Below are positions 1 to 9,986 of a DNA stretch of 64,000 nucleotides, one piece after another (the first letter of the stretch is position 1; each line of letters begins with the position of its first letter). Where the stretch lies: NCBI GenBank assembly GCA_009746045.1, contig RPFO01000389.1, positions 27,501 through 91,500 of the forward strand. Direction: 5' to 3'. The translations under genes were made by a program, and so were the position numbers. The notes below the pieces were generated by a model, which was not told the DNA's origin, searched no databases, and worked only from the letters and a program-made list of their open reading frames with translations. Source of the stretch: Mesostigma viride. Taxonomy: Eukaryota; Streptophyta; Mesostigmatophyceae; Mesostigmatales; Mesostigmataceae.

Positions 1-13
1 CAGCCCTGTACAG

Positions 14-604
14 TTGCCTGGCATCCCAGCGTTGCCCAGTGAGTGGTTGTTTGGAACACCCACTGGTGAGTGTGAGAGCCACAACCACTGTGACACCCAG
101 GTCACCCTTGATGATTGTAGGCAGTCACTGCAGGCTTGGCCCCCTGCAGCAGAGGGTTACAATGGCAAAACAGGTGAGCAGCAACCTCTCACCTCTTCAA
201 TTGTGGAACTAGCTCAGCCACTAGCTGCACCTTCCAAACGCAGCCTAGCAGAAGCTGTTCGCATTTTACAATCAGCTCATAGAGCTAAAGCTCAAACCGC
301 TGCAGGATCAGCTACTAAGGTGGGTAAGGTTGGGCAGAATGACAATAGCCCATTCATGGTTGCAGTGGACACACAAGCCCAGGTCAGCATTATCAGTGCA
401 CTGGCTGTGCCCCATTTGCCTCTGGAACCTTCACCCTGGCACCATGTGGCTGATTTCTCAGGGCAGTCATCACTCAAGGTACAAGGTCAGGTCATGTTGA
501 CTATACTTGGTATCCCAACCCTTTTCAGGTATTGGAAGGTTATAAAGGTAATGCTTTGTTGGGTGATCCTTTTCTTTCTACCCTGGTGTCATTATCTCCA
601 GTGA
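14..604 (+). pseudogene. copia gag C-terminus / retropepsin-like protease remnant
   Basis: The stretch near 355-400 translates to a hydrophobic strand followed by VDTQAQVSII, which fits the retropepsin active-site loop except that glycine of D-T/S-G is replaced by Q. About 55 codons later, in the next frame near 540-600, comes ALLGDPFL, which fits the C-terminal protease motif (G-x-x-F-L). A frameshift between the two breaks the domain. The N-terminal 110 residues are low-complexity and not assignable. Retropepsins cleave the Gag-Pol polyprotein; this copy should be inactive because of the frameshift and the substituted catalytic loop. Confidence 0.55.
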
Positions 605-737
605 TAGACTAGCCATCCAGGACCTGGGTGGTGTTGATCTGAATCATTTCAAAATTTCTGTTCAAAAACTTCTTCACACCAACATCGCTTCTGTAAAATT
701 TGCTACCCCCAAGTATGCCCCAGGGCAAGAACCTTGT

Positions 738-2415
738 GTGGCAGACTTGGTTCATAACCAAAAACTTCATCCCACTTCCTTTGGATTGGGCAAGCATGAT
801 GTAGCTAAAATGGCTCCTCTTTCTTATGAACAGATAGAGCAAGACTGTCGCACCCACATAGGTTTCCTAAAATGGGTGGAGGCCTTCAACAAGGCCAGGG
901 AAGAATGGGTAGTGCCAGATCCTCTTAGCCCCTCTCACACTCCACCTGTCACACCTATTGACAAAAAGCCTGCAGGGTGCAAGCACTTGCGCCTGAAGTT
1001 TGTGTGCAAACATAAGCCAGCAGCAGATGGGTCAGTCATTTTCCATGCTAGACCTTGTGTGACAGAGTTCAAGGGCACCACTGATCTGACAGAGGCAGAG
1101 TTGTACACGCCAGGCATTCAGCAAACATCCCTAAAAATCTTGCTGTCTGTCTTTGTGGGTCATCTCAATGACGGGGATGACTATGTATGTAAGGCTACAG
1201 ACATTAAACGGGCCCTTCTTGAAAGGCTCACCTGAGATAGCACAACAAGTGTGGCATGGTCAGGTGTATGTAGTCTCCACTCCCAGAGTCTGGGCAAAAC
1301 ACATCCCTCAGCAGTACCTGAAAGCTAACATAGGGGTTGAAGGGCTGCAATCAGCTCCTCGCATTTTCAGGATGTCAGCTCAGGCTGTCTTTGAAAAGCT
1401 AGGGGCTAGATATGATGACATAGACCCTTGCTTCTTTGTGGTTCCACACCCTCATGGCATACTCACGTTTGTGTGTCATGGGGATGATCAGCTGATTGCT
1501 GGGCCAAGGCGTGCTGTAGATGATTTTATTCAACAAGTGTCACAGCATTTTGAGATCGGCAAGCAAGTAGAGCTGGGCACCACTGCCATAAAATTTTGTG
1601 GCACAATGTTACAACTCCAGCAGCATCAAAACCAGTGGGTGTGTGCACTTTACTCTCCCAATGATTACATGCACAGTTGCTTGGAGGTTCTGCAAACAAA
1701 AATCAAACCTGGTGCCTGTCCCACCATTAGAGGCAAGCTGGGGTGGTTGTGCTCAACGTGTGCACCTCACCTGGCTGTGGTTAGCAGAGTTGATGATGAT
1801 GTCTTAATGCAAGTAGGTCACAAAGCCATCACCAAAACTCTCCAGGAAGGCCCTCCCCTTATCTTGCATTCCTTGGATCTCCACAAAACCATTCACATCC
1901 AAGCTATGATGGATAGTTCCATGGAGTCCAGGCAGATTACCAAGTTGCAGGCCAGGGAGTCAGGCTTGTATTTTGTGCAGAATGATGATGCACCCTTGTC
2001 TCTCATTTCATGGTACAGCCGGTTGCATAGACGCAAGGCTGTCAGCAGTAATGCTGCTGAGTGCAGGGCAGTGGTGTCAGCAGTGCTTCATGCCAGGTAC
2101 TTGAATCATGTGCTGGTTTGGTTGCAGATGCAAGCAGGCAGCAGTGCTGGGGTGGTGGCACACTTGCTCACTGACAGTCAGTCAGTCCTCAGCTTCCTTG
2201 CTAACCCCTATGCTGTGCACACTGATCTTGACTGGGTGGTCCTTAAACAGGAGTCCACCTACTGGGAGTCCACCCGTCACGTGGAGGACAAGCACAACGC
2301 TGCTGATGCACTCACTAAAGTGCCTCAGCAGGCGGCTGAGCAATATCAGCTGTTGTACCACTTGATGAACCCGTATGGCAAGCAGGCAACCCTGCTCCAT
2401 CGGGGGGACGCCTAG
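738..2415 (+). pseudogene. copia reverse transcriptase-RNase H
   Basis: RT begins near 960 with KFVCKHK and ARPCVTEF, followed by motif A (ATDIKRA, about 1192-1212). One frameshift near 1210 moves the reading into the frame that continues FLKGSPEIAQQVW and runs open to 2415. The catalytic box is FVCHGDDQLIAG, HGDD at 1477-1488; copia elements usually have YVDD here. RNase H follows, with DSS near 1915, AAECRAV near 2055, TDSQSVLSFL near 2170 and NAADALTK near 2300. The polypeptide copies element RNA into cDNA and degrades the RNA strand. Family assignment is firm; the single frameshift makes this copy a pseudogene unless it is a sequencing error. Confidence 0.85.
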
Positions 2416-2760
2416 CAGGGTCCTGTTAACCAGGGCCGCCTAGGTAACCCAGTACCCCTTGGGCAGGTCCAAGGGGCAGGTTGTGCTTCCAGCAAGGGGG
2501 GTTGGTTGGAGTCTGTTTTTTATGCATCTGCGTGCCCTATGCCAATAAAATCTGTTTTGATTTTTCACACACCATGGAATTTCGTGCTGCTCACCTTCAT
2601 AGGTGGGCAGGGGATGTATCTCACACTCTTTCTCCATTAGGGTTGTATGCCTTGGTGGATAGGCCTTGAGCTCAGTGGCTCAGGTGCCTCCCATTCAAGT
2701 GGAGGGTCAAACCTCCCTTGACAGGTGGTTACCCAGGACCCCAGTTCACTGAGGATCTCC
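2416..2760 (+). other. 3' untranslated region / possible LTR of the first copia element
   Basis: Directly after the RNase H stop come a purine-rich stretch (gcaaggggggttgg, about 2490-2505) and an AATAAA signal near 2544. This is where a polypurine tract and 3' LTR with polyadenylation signal would be expected. The 5' LTR is outside the window, so LTR ends cannot be fixed. No gene is seen. Confidence 0.35.
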
Positions 2761-2837
2761 TGGGCCACCTGGCCTCACTGTTCAGTGACAGTTAAGGCAT
2801 GGGTGCTGTCATGTTGTCTAGTACAATGTGATCAGCA

Positions 2838-3045
2838 CAGGTGCAGGATGCAATACTCCTGTCACCTGTCACCAGGACTTCAGCCACCACTGTGCAGGGC
2901 AGGGGTGGCTGGTCCCCACACGTTGTGCAGGTGCAACGTGGACAGGTCCAGGATGTCATATTCCTGTCACCTGTCACTAGGACTTCAGCCACCACTGTGC
3001 AGGGCGGGGGTGGCTGGTCCTCACATGTTGGGTAGGTGCAACATG
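2838..3045. repeat. 104-bp tandem repeat, two copies
   Basis: The block around cctgtcacctgtcac, ggacttcagccacc and gggtggctggtcc occurs twice, 104 bp apart (2861 and 2965), with a partial third start near 3050 (tgcagggtgcaata). The units differ at scattered positions. It lies downstream of the copia remnant. Short open frames here are products of the repeat, not genes. Confidence 0.8.
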
Positions 3046-3099
3046 GACAGTGCAGGGTGCAATAAACCTGACTGCTGTCACTCATCAGGTTGCAGGTGA

Positions 3100-4400
3100 C
3101 CTGAGCTCAGTTGACCCAGCCTGGCTGGGTGTTTTTTTTTCTGAGTGGGCGATGATGATGGAACCATATGGAACCTCTTAAACGGTTTACCTTGGCATTT
3201 TTTACAGTGGCTCTCTTGGCTGGTGATGCACTCCCTGGCTAGGCAGACAGGCATAGCTATCTCCCTTGTGAGCTCGCGAGGAGGAGGAACTCCCCGGGCC
3301 TGTTGAGCTAAACTTGATGCCACCAGAAGTATCAGTGCACGAGTTCTGGGGCCCATCTTTTTCAGTCCAGATGTTGCAGTATGGGTGTCAGTTGCTCAGC
3401 ACCTCAGTCAGCTTGGAGTCAGTCTCCTAGCTGGGCAGGATCAGGCTTGAAGTCGCTAGCCTTCAACCTGAAAGGAAAACATAATGGGAGTTAGATGAGA
3501 TGCTTAGGCTGACACACGGATTTCCGGCCTGCGCGCCGCGTATTGCCTACCGCGGCTGAGCGGGACACCTTAGTACTGTGCGGCAGGTCGTACGGTACTG
3601 CGGTGTCATGTGGACTGACGTGCAGTTAGTGCCAGACTGTTCCTAGGCTCTAGCTCGACCCGCCAGATCCGGGGTATCCGGGTCTGACGGGCCGAGTGTA
3701 GCTGGTTGCTAGTGACGTGGTCGCATGCGGCATTGCAGTGTACAGTTGTCCACTGGCAGGTGCTGCAGTGAGCACTGCCATAGGCATATAGGCGTAGCAC
3801 TGGGGAGTGCCGCAGCACCCGAGTTTGCCCAGTTCCATCCTGAGCCCTCGGCTTTCATTGCATTCCTTGTATTATTGCTAATACAATCCTCATTCTCATT
3901 TCCAGCTTTCGTGAGTTGTCCTTCGTCTTCATCTCATTCCAACTAGCTTGTACAACTCCCATAAGCCGAGTCGCCCAGTCTAGCGTTTGCCCCGCCACAT
4001 GACCCACCGCAAGGTGAATGTGGTGAGCAAGCATCCGCAATCCTATGTCTGTGAGGGTGGTGCCATCCCCTTCTATGCTAGGCACCTGCCCCGCCAAGCT
4101 CTCGATCTGCATGTGCATTCCTGTCGGCAATTTGTGCTCTAGTGAGGCCTTACTGAGGCGGCGACCCAACTCCACGTCTACGTGAGCCGGGGCTACCTCG
4201 GCATCTGCATGCCGGCACTATCTCACCTGAAGGGGTGAGCTCCGGTAGGGCGTGTTCAGGCTCTATTGCGACCACGCTGGGCACGCGCTCCTGATCAGCT
4301 GCAGCACTTGCAAGTGCTTTCATTCTGAACCACGGTGGGAACATTAGGACTACAAGGCACAGCATCCTCACGCCTAGCCGACTCACCGCGACACACATCA
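3100..4400. other. no recognisable gene
   Basis: Only short open frames are present on both strands. A minus-strand frame at 3855-4175 and another at 4150-4401 follow the gag-like remnant at 4404-5680 in the same orientation, so they may be decayed downstream parts of that element. Neither shows a motif I recognise. Confidence 0.4.
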
Positions 4401-4403
4401 CCT

Positions 4404-5680
4404 CTAGGACGTCACTTGGGCATTGCTGGCCGTGGGGCGCGGCATGTATTGGGGTCGTGTCCAGGGAGCCGAACTGCCCAGCAGCGCCGGCACACTCCAG
4501 TCGCCTTGCCGAGGTCCAGCCGCAGCGTGCAGTTGGCCTCGGTGCGCCCCACGCCGGTCCACCGCTCGATCGCAGACGACCTTCTCCTTGGGGACGCCAC
4601 CCTGCTGCTGTTGCTGCCTGCCAGCGCCACCCTCCTGTCGAGGCTGCTTGCCCTGACCCGGCTGACCGCCTCCCGGCCCACGTTTGCTGGACGCGTTCTG
4701 GTTGTGCCGACTACCGCGAGCTCGGCGTTTGCCACCCAACATTCACACCACGTTGTCGGCCACCGTCGTGGATAGCTGGGTAACAAGAGTAGTCGATTCC
4801 AACAGAGAAGCTGCTGGCGGGGTCGTAGCAGGCACAGGATTTACCTGACCGACTGTCGGCAGCTTGTTGTTACGCCTGGGGCCGCCCCGGTCCTTGAACA
4901 TCTGTCGGAGGTGTGCAATGGCTGCGTTGAACCGTTTCTGGTCGTCCGGGGTGCCCCCTACCACGGAAGAAGCTAGCGCAATTTTCATGCCGAGACCGGC
5001 CTTGACATTGGCACGGCTCTCTCGTGTCAGCCCCAGCGCATCCAGAACTGCGCTGAGTAAATATTGGCTACTCATGTGCTTCAAGACACCCTTGGTCCGG
5101 ACCTGGGCCGCGAATCTGGCCATGTCTGAGCTGAGGTAATTAGGGTCAAGCGACAGGTTGCGCACCAGCGCCTGCCCCTCTTGTTCCTCGTCAGGAAAGC
5201 TTGATGAGGTGTCGAGCACCTCCTGCAGGACCTTCACCGTGTCGGGCCAGGTCCACGCCTCTTTGCTGGCGTTGATAATGACCCCTCGCACGTCCGCATT
5301 ATACCCGTAGCCTCGTTGCATACCTCTGATCGACCGGCGCAGCTTGGTGAGGAAAACTGCGTCGGACAGTTCGTTGTAGTCCGGCCGGAGGTCGCCCAGG
5401 CGAACTCCTCCACGGCGGACGGAGTCAGAATTTCTGGCAGCTTACTTGGCAGCTCTTCTTTCTTGAAAACTTTCCGGGCAGTGGGTGCTGACTGCTGCCC
5501 CGGAGCTGTGCTGGCCGAGCCACCAGCTGGCCCAGTCGCCACGGGGGCTGCGCCACTCCCGTCCGCCGGAGTTGAAGCTTGCGTTCCCTGGTCCTGGGTT
5601 GGAGCTTGCGTTCGCTCCGCGCCACGCCCCATGAGCCCAGAAAAAGTGGTCAACGGAAATGTTGACTGTTGTGAATACAA
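4404..5680 (-). pseudogene. gag-like polyprotein remnant with atypical zinc knuckle
   Basis: Read from 5680 downwards: a Gly/Ala/Pro/Gln-rich N-terminus, then a helical region (KEELPSKLPEILTPSAVEEF). After one frameshift near 5395 comes a roughly 200-residue helical domain (LRPDYNELSDAVFLTKL through HLRQMFKDRGG). A second frame change near 4780 leads into a Gln/Gly/Arg-rich tail with CRRCWAVRLPGHDPNTC, a C-x2-C-x7-H-x4-C cluster near 4440. The order acidic helical domain, basic linker, Cys/His knuckle is that of retrotransposon Gag, which packages element RNA. The knuckle spacing is longer than the usual C-x2-C-x4-H-x4-C. No pol is seen downstream on this strand. Assignment to Gag is by architecture, not by a recognised family. 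Confidence 0.5.
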
Positions 5681-5739
5681 GTTGAATGCCCTTCACCGCT
5701 GGCTAGCACGCCGGCGATGGAGACGGGATTTTTGATGTT

Positions 5740-6537
5740 TGGGGAACCGATTGAGGGAGGCTGAGCCCGCAGCCGCCACTGATTGCTATTGAACCTTTGC
5801 AGCTGGCCAGGCCGCAAGGAGCTCAGCGGCGCGGCGCTAACCGATAAGGCATGCTCGAGCCTCTAACCCAAGACTACCGGTAGGCTACCCGATACTGCAT
5901 GGCAGCTCGAGCCTCTAACCTGAGACTACCGGTACTCAGCGGATCTGTGCTACCGTCGGAGGGCGACGGTTCTCTGACCGTCCCGGCGCGCACTGGCTTC
6001 CGTACCTTGCTTAGGCACCGACTAGCATCTAGACACCAATCTTTGATGCCCACCTAACTAGGCTTCCGGGCCGGCGACTACCGGCCGGCGAATAGATGCC
6101 ACTCGGGAGCACAACTGCCGCGGCGTAACAACTGGCCATTAACGCTTCTCGGTATCGGTACCGGGTACCCTCGGGTACCATCAGGTACCGGTATCGGGTA
6201 CTTTGCATTGTAGTAATCGTACGTACTTTGTAGCACTTCAACTAAGTATATACTAGCACCTGATACGTATATTATTATTGGCGAATGGTAAAACTGACCC
6301 GGCAGTAGACAGTGCACGTGCTCATTACTGTAGTGCCTACTACTGAAGAGCCGGCTAATATCTGACGATGCCGATATGAGGGGCTTCCTCGGGCTGCCAC
6401 TTGGCATGCCTTGCCGGGCCGGCACCTGAGGCCTGGACTCGCAAAGGTCTCGCGGCCTTGTAGGCGCCGCACCAGTACCCGACCGGTACCCGACCAATAA
6501 CCGAGTGCCTCGGGTACCCACGAAATAACTGTACCGG
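5740..6537. repeat. GGTACC-rich cryptic repeats, no gene
   Basis: A unit containing cgagcctctaac and gactaccggta occurs twice (about 5853-5890 and 5907-5945). From 6140 to 6210 and again from 6470 to 6530 the sequence is packed with variants of gggtacc, ggtaccgg and tacccgacc. The cluster ends at the first base of the gypsy LTR. A similar cluster follows the LTR fragment at 22.4 kb. No coding sequence is supported. Confidence 0.6.
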
Positions 6538-7394
6538 TGTTACGTCGCGTAACAATTCGTTGTAGTTACGGACGTAAATTAGGTCTTTTGCCTCGGACGT
6601 TCCTAGGTTTACGTATAGTTTGTACTGGGACACTGTTGTCCTCGTAACAGTACCGTGGTGCATTGGATGCTTTTGGGCGTCGCGCCGCGTACTTTACTAG
6701 TGGTCCTTATCCTTCGGGTAGAATGCAGTGGACCAGCGTGCATCTGTGCATCTGTAGGCGAGGGCCATGTCGGCCCGAGCATGCTGGACCGTTGGTGATC
6801 ATTTATGCACGTTCTACCCCTCGTGTTGGCACTCGGCGTGTGTTAAATGAATTAACACATATTAGCTTGGGTCATGGCGGTGTAGTTGTGTTTCCTTCCT
6901 CTATTCCTGGAGTAAACGGGTTTGTGTAAATGGCTTATGGCGTATTATAGTAGCACATACGTAAATGCATTGAGATCTGGATCGTCTCGTTCGTCTTTCG
7001 CTAGGGGATTAACTAGAGGTGGCCTTACTAGTTTAGGTAGCGTTAGGCCGGGTAGAGGTAGAGGTGGCGGTATAGGTTTAGGACGTAACAATGGTTCCGG
7101 AGGAACTTTCGTAGGTAGAGAGCGAGACGACGATCCCCTGCCACATACCCCTTTGCATCGACCCTTCCGCGTCCAGGGAAACGAGGACGACACCTACTTG
7201 ACAGGTAATGAGCGGGTCGCCTGCAAGCTGGGGGGGTAGTGCTGCCCGATTCGGGACACGCCCTGCCAAGACGTTAGACCTGCTCGAAGCGGAAAAATCC
7301 TTTTATAGATAGCTCCTTTCCCTCGCTTTGTTTTCCTGAGAATGGTTGCTTACTGTCGTAGATAGAGGATGGTTTCGGTCCGGCGATAGTGAGA
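6538..7394 (+). repeat. 5' LTR of the gypsy element
   Basis: Starts tgttacgtcgcgtaaca, a short palindromic TG end, and matches 17557-18417 almost throughout. Similarity ends at gatagtgaga. The 5' flank is gtaccgg. No convincing primer-binding site starts directly after 7394; TGGTAGGCTCC at about 7413 is the nearest TGG-initiated candidate. An open frame inside the LTR (6922-7239) is shared with the 3' copy only in part and is not taken as coding. Confidence 0.9.
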
Positions 7395-7607
7395 TGATTA
7401 GCGTCTTGGTAGGCTCCACCTTTTCCTTCGTGCTGCTGTTCATAAGACGGCCGCACCCGCAGAATTCACTGGGTCGCTGATTTTAGGACTACGAGCGCTG
7501 GACCATTGCCGCCATCGTACTTTCGGTGATCCAGATAACCCAGCTAAGTCGCCTCCTACTCCTCGTTCTCCTATCGTGACTTGTCAAGACCAACCAGGTG
7601 CGTTACC

Positions 7608-8003
7608 ATGAGCCAGCGGCGTTCTTTTACGGCTCCTTCCCATTCTTCTAGCGATAATAGCCTAGCTAAATATTACGTAGTGATTACGCCCGATCAATGG
7701 TCCGCCATTTTCCTTTCTTGATACGATGCTAGGAAAATAGTTCAGAACCGAGTATATAACGTAGTTAGGTATAAGAAATTCATGACCTTTGAAGAAGCTC
7801 AGCAGTTCCTTATAGACCATAGCGAATCAGATTTAGGCCTACACGTACGCCCTATTCCTCATGGTCGTCCTCCCGTGGAATCCCTAGTTTTTGCTACCCC
7901 TCCTTCTTCTCCCCCTCGACGTGTTGCATCCTCTTCTAGTGCAGATACCCCTCTCACCTTAGAGTTTGGTTCCCTATCCATTACTGTGGTTAAAAAGGAT
8001 TGA
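7608..8003 (+). pseudogene. leader ORF with viroplasmin/RNase H1 N-terminal-like domain, internal TGA
   Basis: From the ATG at 7608 one frame runs to 8003 with a single TGA at 7719-7721. Before the stop is AKYYVVITPDQWSAIFLS; after it come YDARKIVQNRVYNV and YKKFMTFEEAQQFL. This order (YYVV..., an aromatic position, a helix ending in V, then YKKF-T-EEA-x2-FL) is the pattern of the small RNA:DNA-hybrid-binding domain of eukaryotic RNase H1 and caulimovirus viroplasmin. The TGA falls where that family usually has tryptophan, so a TGG-to-TGA change is likely. The remaining 60 residues are Pro/Ser-rich. It lies between the 5' LTR and gag, with its own ATG, and ends 110 bp before the gag ATG. A role in handling RNA:DNA hybrids during reverse transcription is inference. 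Confidence 0.55.
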
Positions 8004-8112
8004 TTCTATTTGTTTTCTTTGCTTAATTAAGACATTCAAGGCTTTTCCTTTTGCCTTCCTGGCTTCAATTTATGTTCCTATCCTTTTCATTGCTTTTTCT
8101 TTTAATTCAAAC

Positions 8113-9825
8113 ATGGATCCAGTGGGTGGAGATATGTCGCCTATACCTACCAATAATACTAATAATACTAATAATAATAATACTAATAATACTAATAATA
8201 ATAACAATAATAACAACAATACTCGTGGTAACAGACGGGACTCCTTGGAAACGGTGCACCATCTCACTCCTCAAGGTAACTTGCGTACCTCACCTCCTTC
8301 TCCTACTACCGGTGGTCGCCGTCGTCCCTCTCTTACCCCACCTACCTTTGAACAACGTGTCAGATTTAGTGATGACCCCTCTTTTACCCTGAACCAGGCC
8401 CCTGCCCCTCCTGCAACCTTGGCTCAACCCTCAATTAGGCCCTCACTCCCTGACAATGCTTCTAGGCCTCCTCCTCACCCTGTGCCTTCCATCCCTGCTT
8501 ATAACACGGGTCGTACCTCTGCCCCTGTCGGCCCTTCTGGTCGCCCTAGTGCAGTTCCATTTTATCCTCCTGCTTCTTGGTCCTACCCTGACACGGCCTA
8601 CGAGGCTGCCCAGGTCCCTACCCGTGTGGCTGAGTTAGAAGTTAATAGTGATTTCAGCACCATGCCTCTAGATGACAGAAATTATGATCATTTTGCCTAC
8701 TCCTCCCTTCGTGAACAAAATACTGTTCCCTTCTCCTATGGGCACCACCCTGAAACGGTGGCCCCTTCTAGACCCCTATCCAAAACCTTTCCTCTTCCTT
8801 CTTTCTATCCCTCTTATGTAGCAGTTGTTGAAGACAGTGGTCCTATGGGTAGATCTGATCCTTCCCATCCTCCTAAGCCCCCTGCTCTTCCCCTCTTTGC
8901 TAATATTCCCAAGTTGGATGTCAAGTCTACCCCTCAACAGTTTTTCACTTTTATTATGTTGCTTACCCAGAACACAGAGTCGTGGCAAAATCATAATAGA
9001 TGGCGTCTCCCTGATGCTGTATTAGTCCCTCACTATCTTACTACCTGTATTACCCCTGAGCTTGCTAACCTCATTCAGTGTGAATCCTTGGCCTCTCATG
9101 CCTACCCTAACTCAGTAGCAGAATTGTTTAAGCGGTTAGAGAGCCATTTAGTTCCTCCTGATGCAGATCGGCAGGATAGATTAGCCTTTGGTACCTTGCA
9201 GCAGGGTACTAAACCGTTTAGGGAGTATATGAAAGAATTTGATGCACAGATGGTACGAATTAGGGATTTGTCGGGCGCAGAAGTACGTGCTCGTTTCCTA
9301 CAAGGCCTCAGTAGACCCTTATTACGTGAGGTAAAGCGCCAGTTCTCTGCCTACCGTTTTACTGATCTACCCCTCAAGCATGTGCGACAGCATCTCTTAC
9401 GAGTAGCAGATTTCTTCACCACCCCTTCTCTTCCTACCCGTTCCCGTATTAATAACATTAGCCTTACCCCTGAGGAGGAGAACTCCTATGTAGAAGAATC
9501 AGACATTTGTGTTACCGACCTTTCGGCTCTGGATGTCTCTCGTATCACATGCTATCATTGTAAGGAAATAGGTCATCTTAAACGTGAGTGCCCCAAGTTC
9601 CTTTCGGGTGCTCCCCCTCATCCCGATGCTCGCCCTCCTCGTACCCCTCAGCGTGCTCCTATTCGTCCCACTCCAGGACGCATTCCCTCAGCTACCCCTA
9701 GTAGGCTGAATGCTGTGCAGACAGGACCCTCAGGGTTCCCCTATGATAATCAGGCTCCTGCACCCTCTTCGCTCCCTCGTGACCCTCCAGCAGTGGCTTT
9801 TTCGCCAGGGACTTCTTCGGGGTAA
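8113..9825 (+). CDS. gag: Gag polyprotein (Ty3/gypsy) with CCHC zinc knuckle
   Basis: An intact frame of about 570 codons. I choose the ATG at 8113; the frame is open further upstream to 7966 but only with a TTG. The N-terminus has an Asn/Thr tract from AAT/ACT repeats (about 8150-8222), then a long Pro/Ser/Thr-rich region. A helical retrotransposon-gag domain spans about 8900-9420 (SWQNHNRWRLP, LFKRLESHLVPP, EYMKEFDAQMV, RFLQGLSRPLLREV). A CCHC knuckle CYHCKEIGHLKREC lies at about 9550-9591. The tail is Pro/Arg-rich. Gag forms the virus-like particle and binds element RNA. It ends with a stop at 9823-9825; the protease follows in a different frame, so expression of pol needs a frameshift or reinitiation. 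Confidence 0.9.
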   Translation: MDPVGGDMSPIPTNNTNNTNNNNTNNTNNNNNNNNNTRGNRRDSLETVHHLTPQGNLRTSPPSPTTGGRRRPSLTPPTFEQRVRFSDDPSFTLNQAPAPPATLAQPSIRPSLPDNASRPPPHPVPSIPAYNTGRTSAPVGPSGRPSAVPFYPPASWSYPDTAYEAAQVPTRVAELEVNSDFSTMPLDDRNYDHFAYSSLREQNTVPFSYGHHPETVAPSRPLSKTFPLPSFYPSYVAVVEDSGPMGRSDPSHPPKPPALPLFANIPKLDVKSTPQQFFTFIMLLTQNTESWQNHNRWRLPDAVLVPHYLTTCITPELANLIQCESLASHAYPNSVAELFKRLESHLVPPDADRQDRLAFGTLQQGTKPFREYMKEFDAQMVRIRDLSGAEVRARFLQGLSRPLLREVKRQFSAYRFTDLPLKHVRQHLLRVADFFTTPSLPTRSRINNISLTPEEENSYVEESDICVTDLSALDVSRITCYHCKEIGHLKRECPKFLSGAPPHPDARPPRTPQRAPIRPTPGRIPSATPSRLNAVQTGPSGFPYDNQAPAPSSLPRDPPAVAFSPGTSSG

Positions 9826-9986
9826 GTCCCAATGGATGTGGGGGGGGAGGGGGAACAGTAGGCCTGTCAGCCGGGGGTAACCTGGACAGGTCCTTAGATA
9901 GTACCCCAGACAATAATTTTTGCCTGCCTGTTTTAATAACTTCTGTAGGAGCTGAATCATCCCTACCACTACGTGTCCGTCCTCTT

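Larger units (their letters stand above)
14..2415 (+). mobile_element. Ty1/copia retrotransposon, interior, decayed
   Basis: Gag/protease, RT and RNase H remnants follow one another on the plus strand; the 5' end lies outside the window. The RT carries the copia-type order of motifs, and the RNase H ends in the copia signature NAADALTK. No integrase is recognisable between protease and RT, where copia elements normally have it. The reading frame shifts near 525-560 and again near 1210. The same family (RT active site HGDD rather than YVDD) recurs on the minus strand at 59.4-60.6 kb. The element is non-functional as it stands. Confidence 0.85.

Noticed and set aside
4335-4783. Three overlapping plus-strand frames
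   Set aside because: Antisense shadows of the Gln/Gly/Arg-rich tail of the minus-strand gag-like remnant.
5442-5696. Second NPGP motif (minus strand)
   Set aside because: It lies in a shadow frame of the gag-like remnant, lacks the preceding D-V/I-E/H-x context and is in a Gly/Pro-rich stretch where NPGP can arise by chance.
7719-7721. Alternative genetic code with TGA read as Trp
   Set aside because: Suggested by TGA at the Trp position of the leader ORF. However, TGA, TAG and TAA all end recognisable ORFs elsewhere (for example TGA at 43831-43833), and only one instance fits.
8070-8267. Leucine-rich minus-strand frame opposite gag
   Set aside because: It is the antisense of the AAT/ACT repeat that encodes the Asn/Thr tract of Gag.
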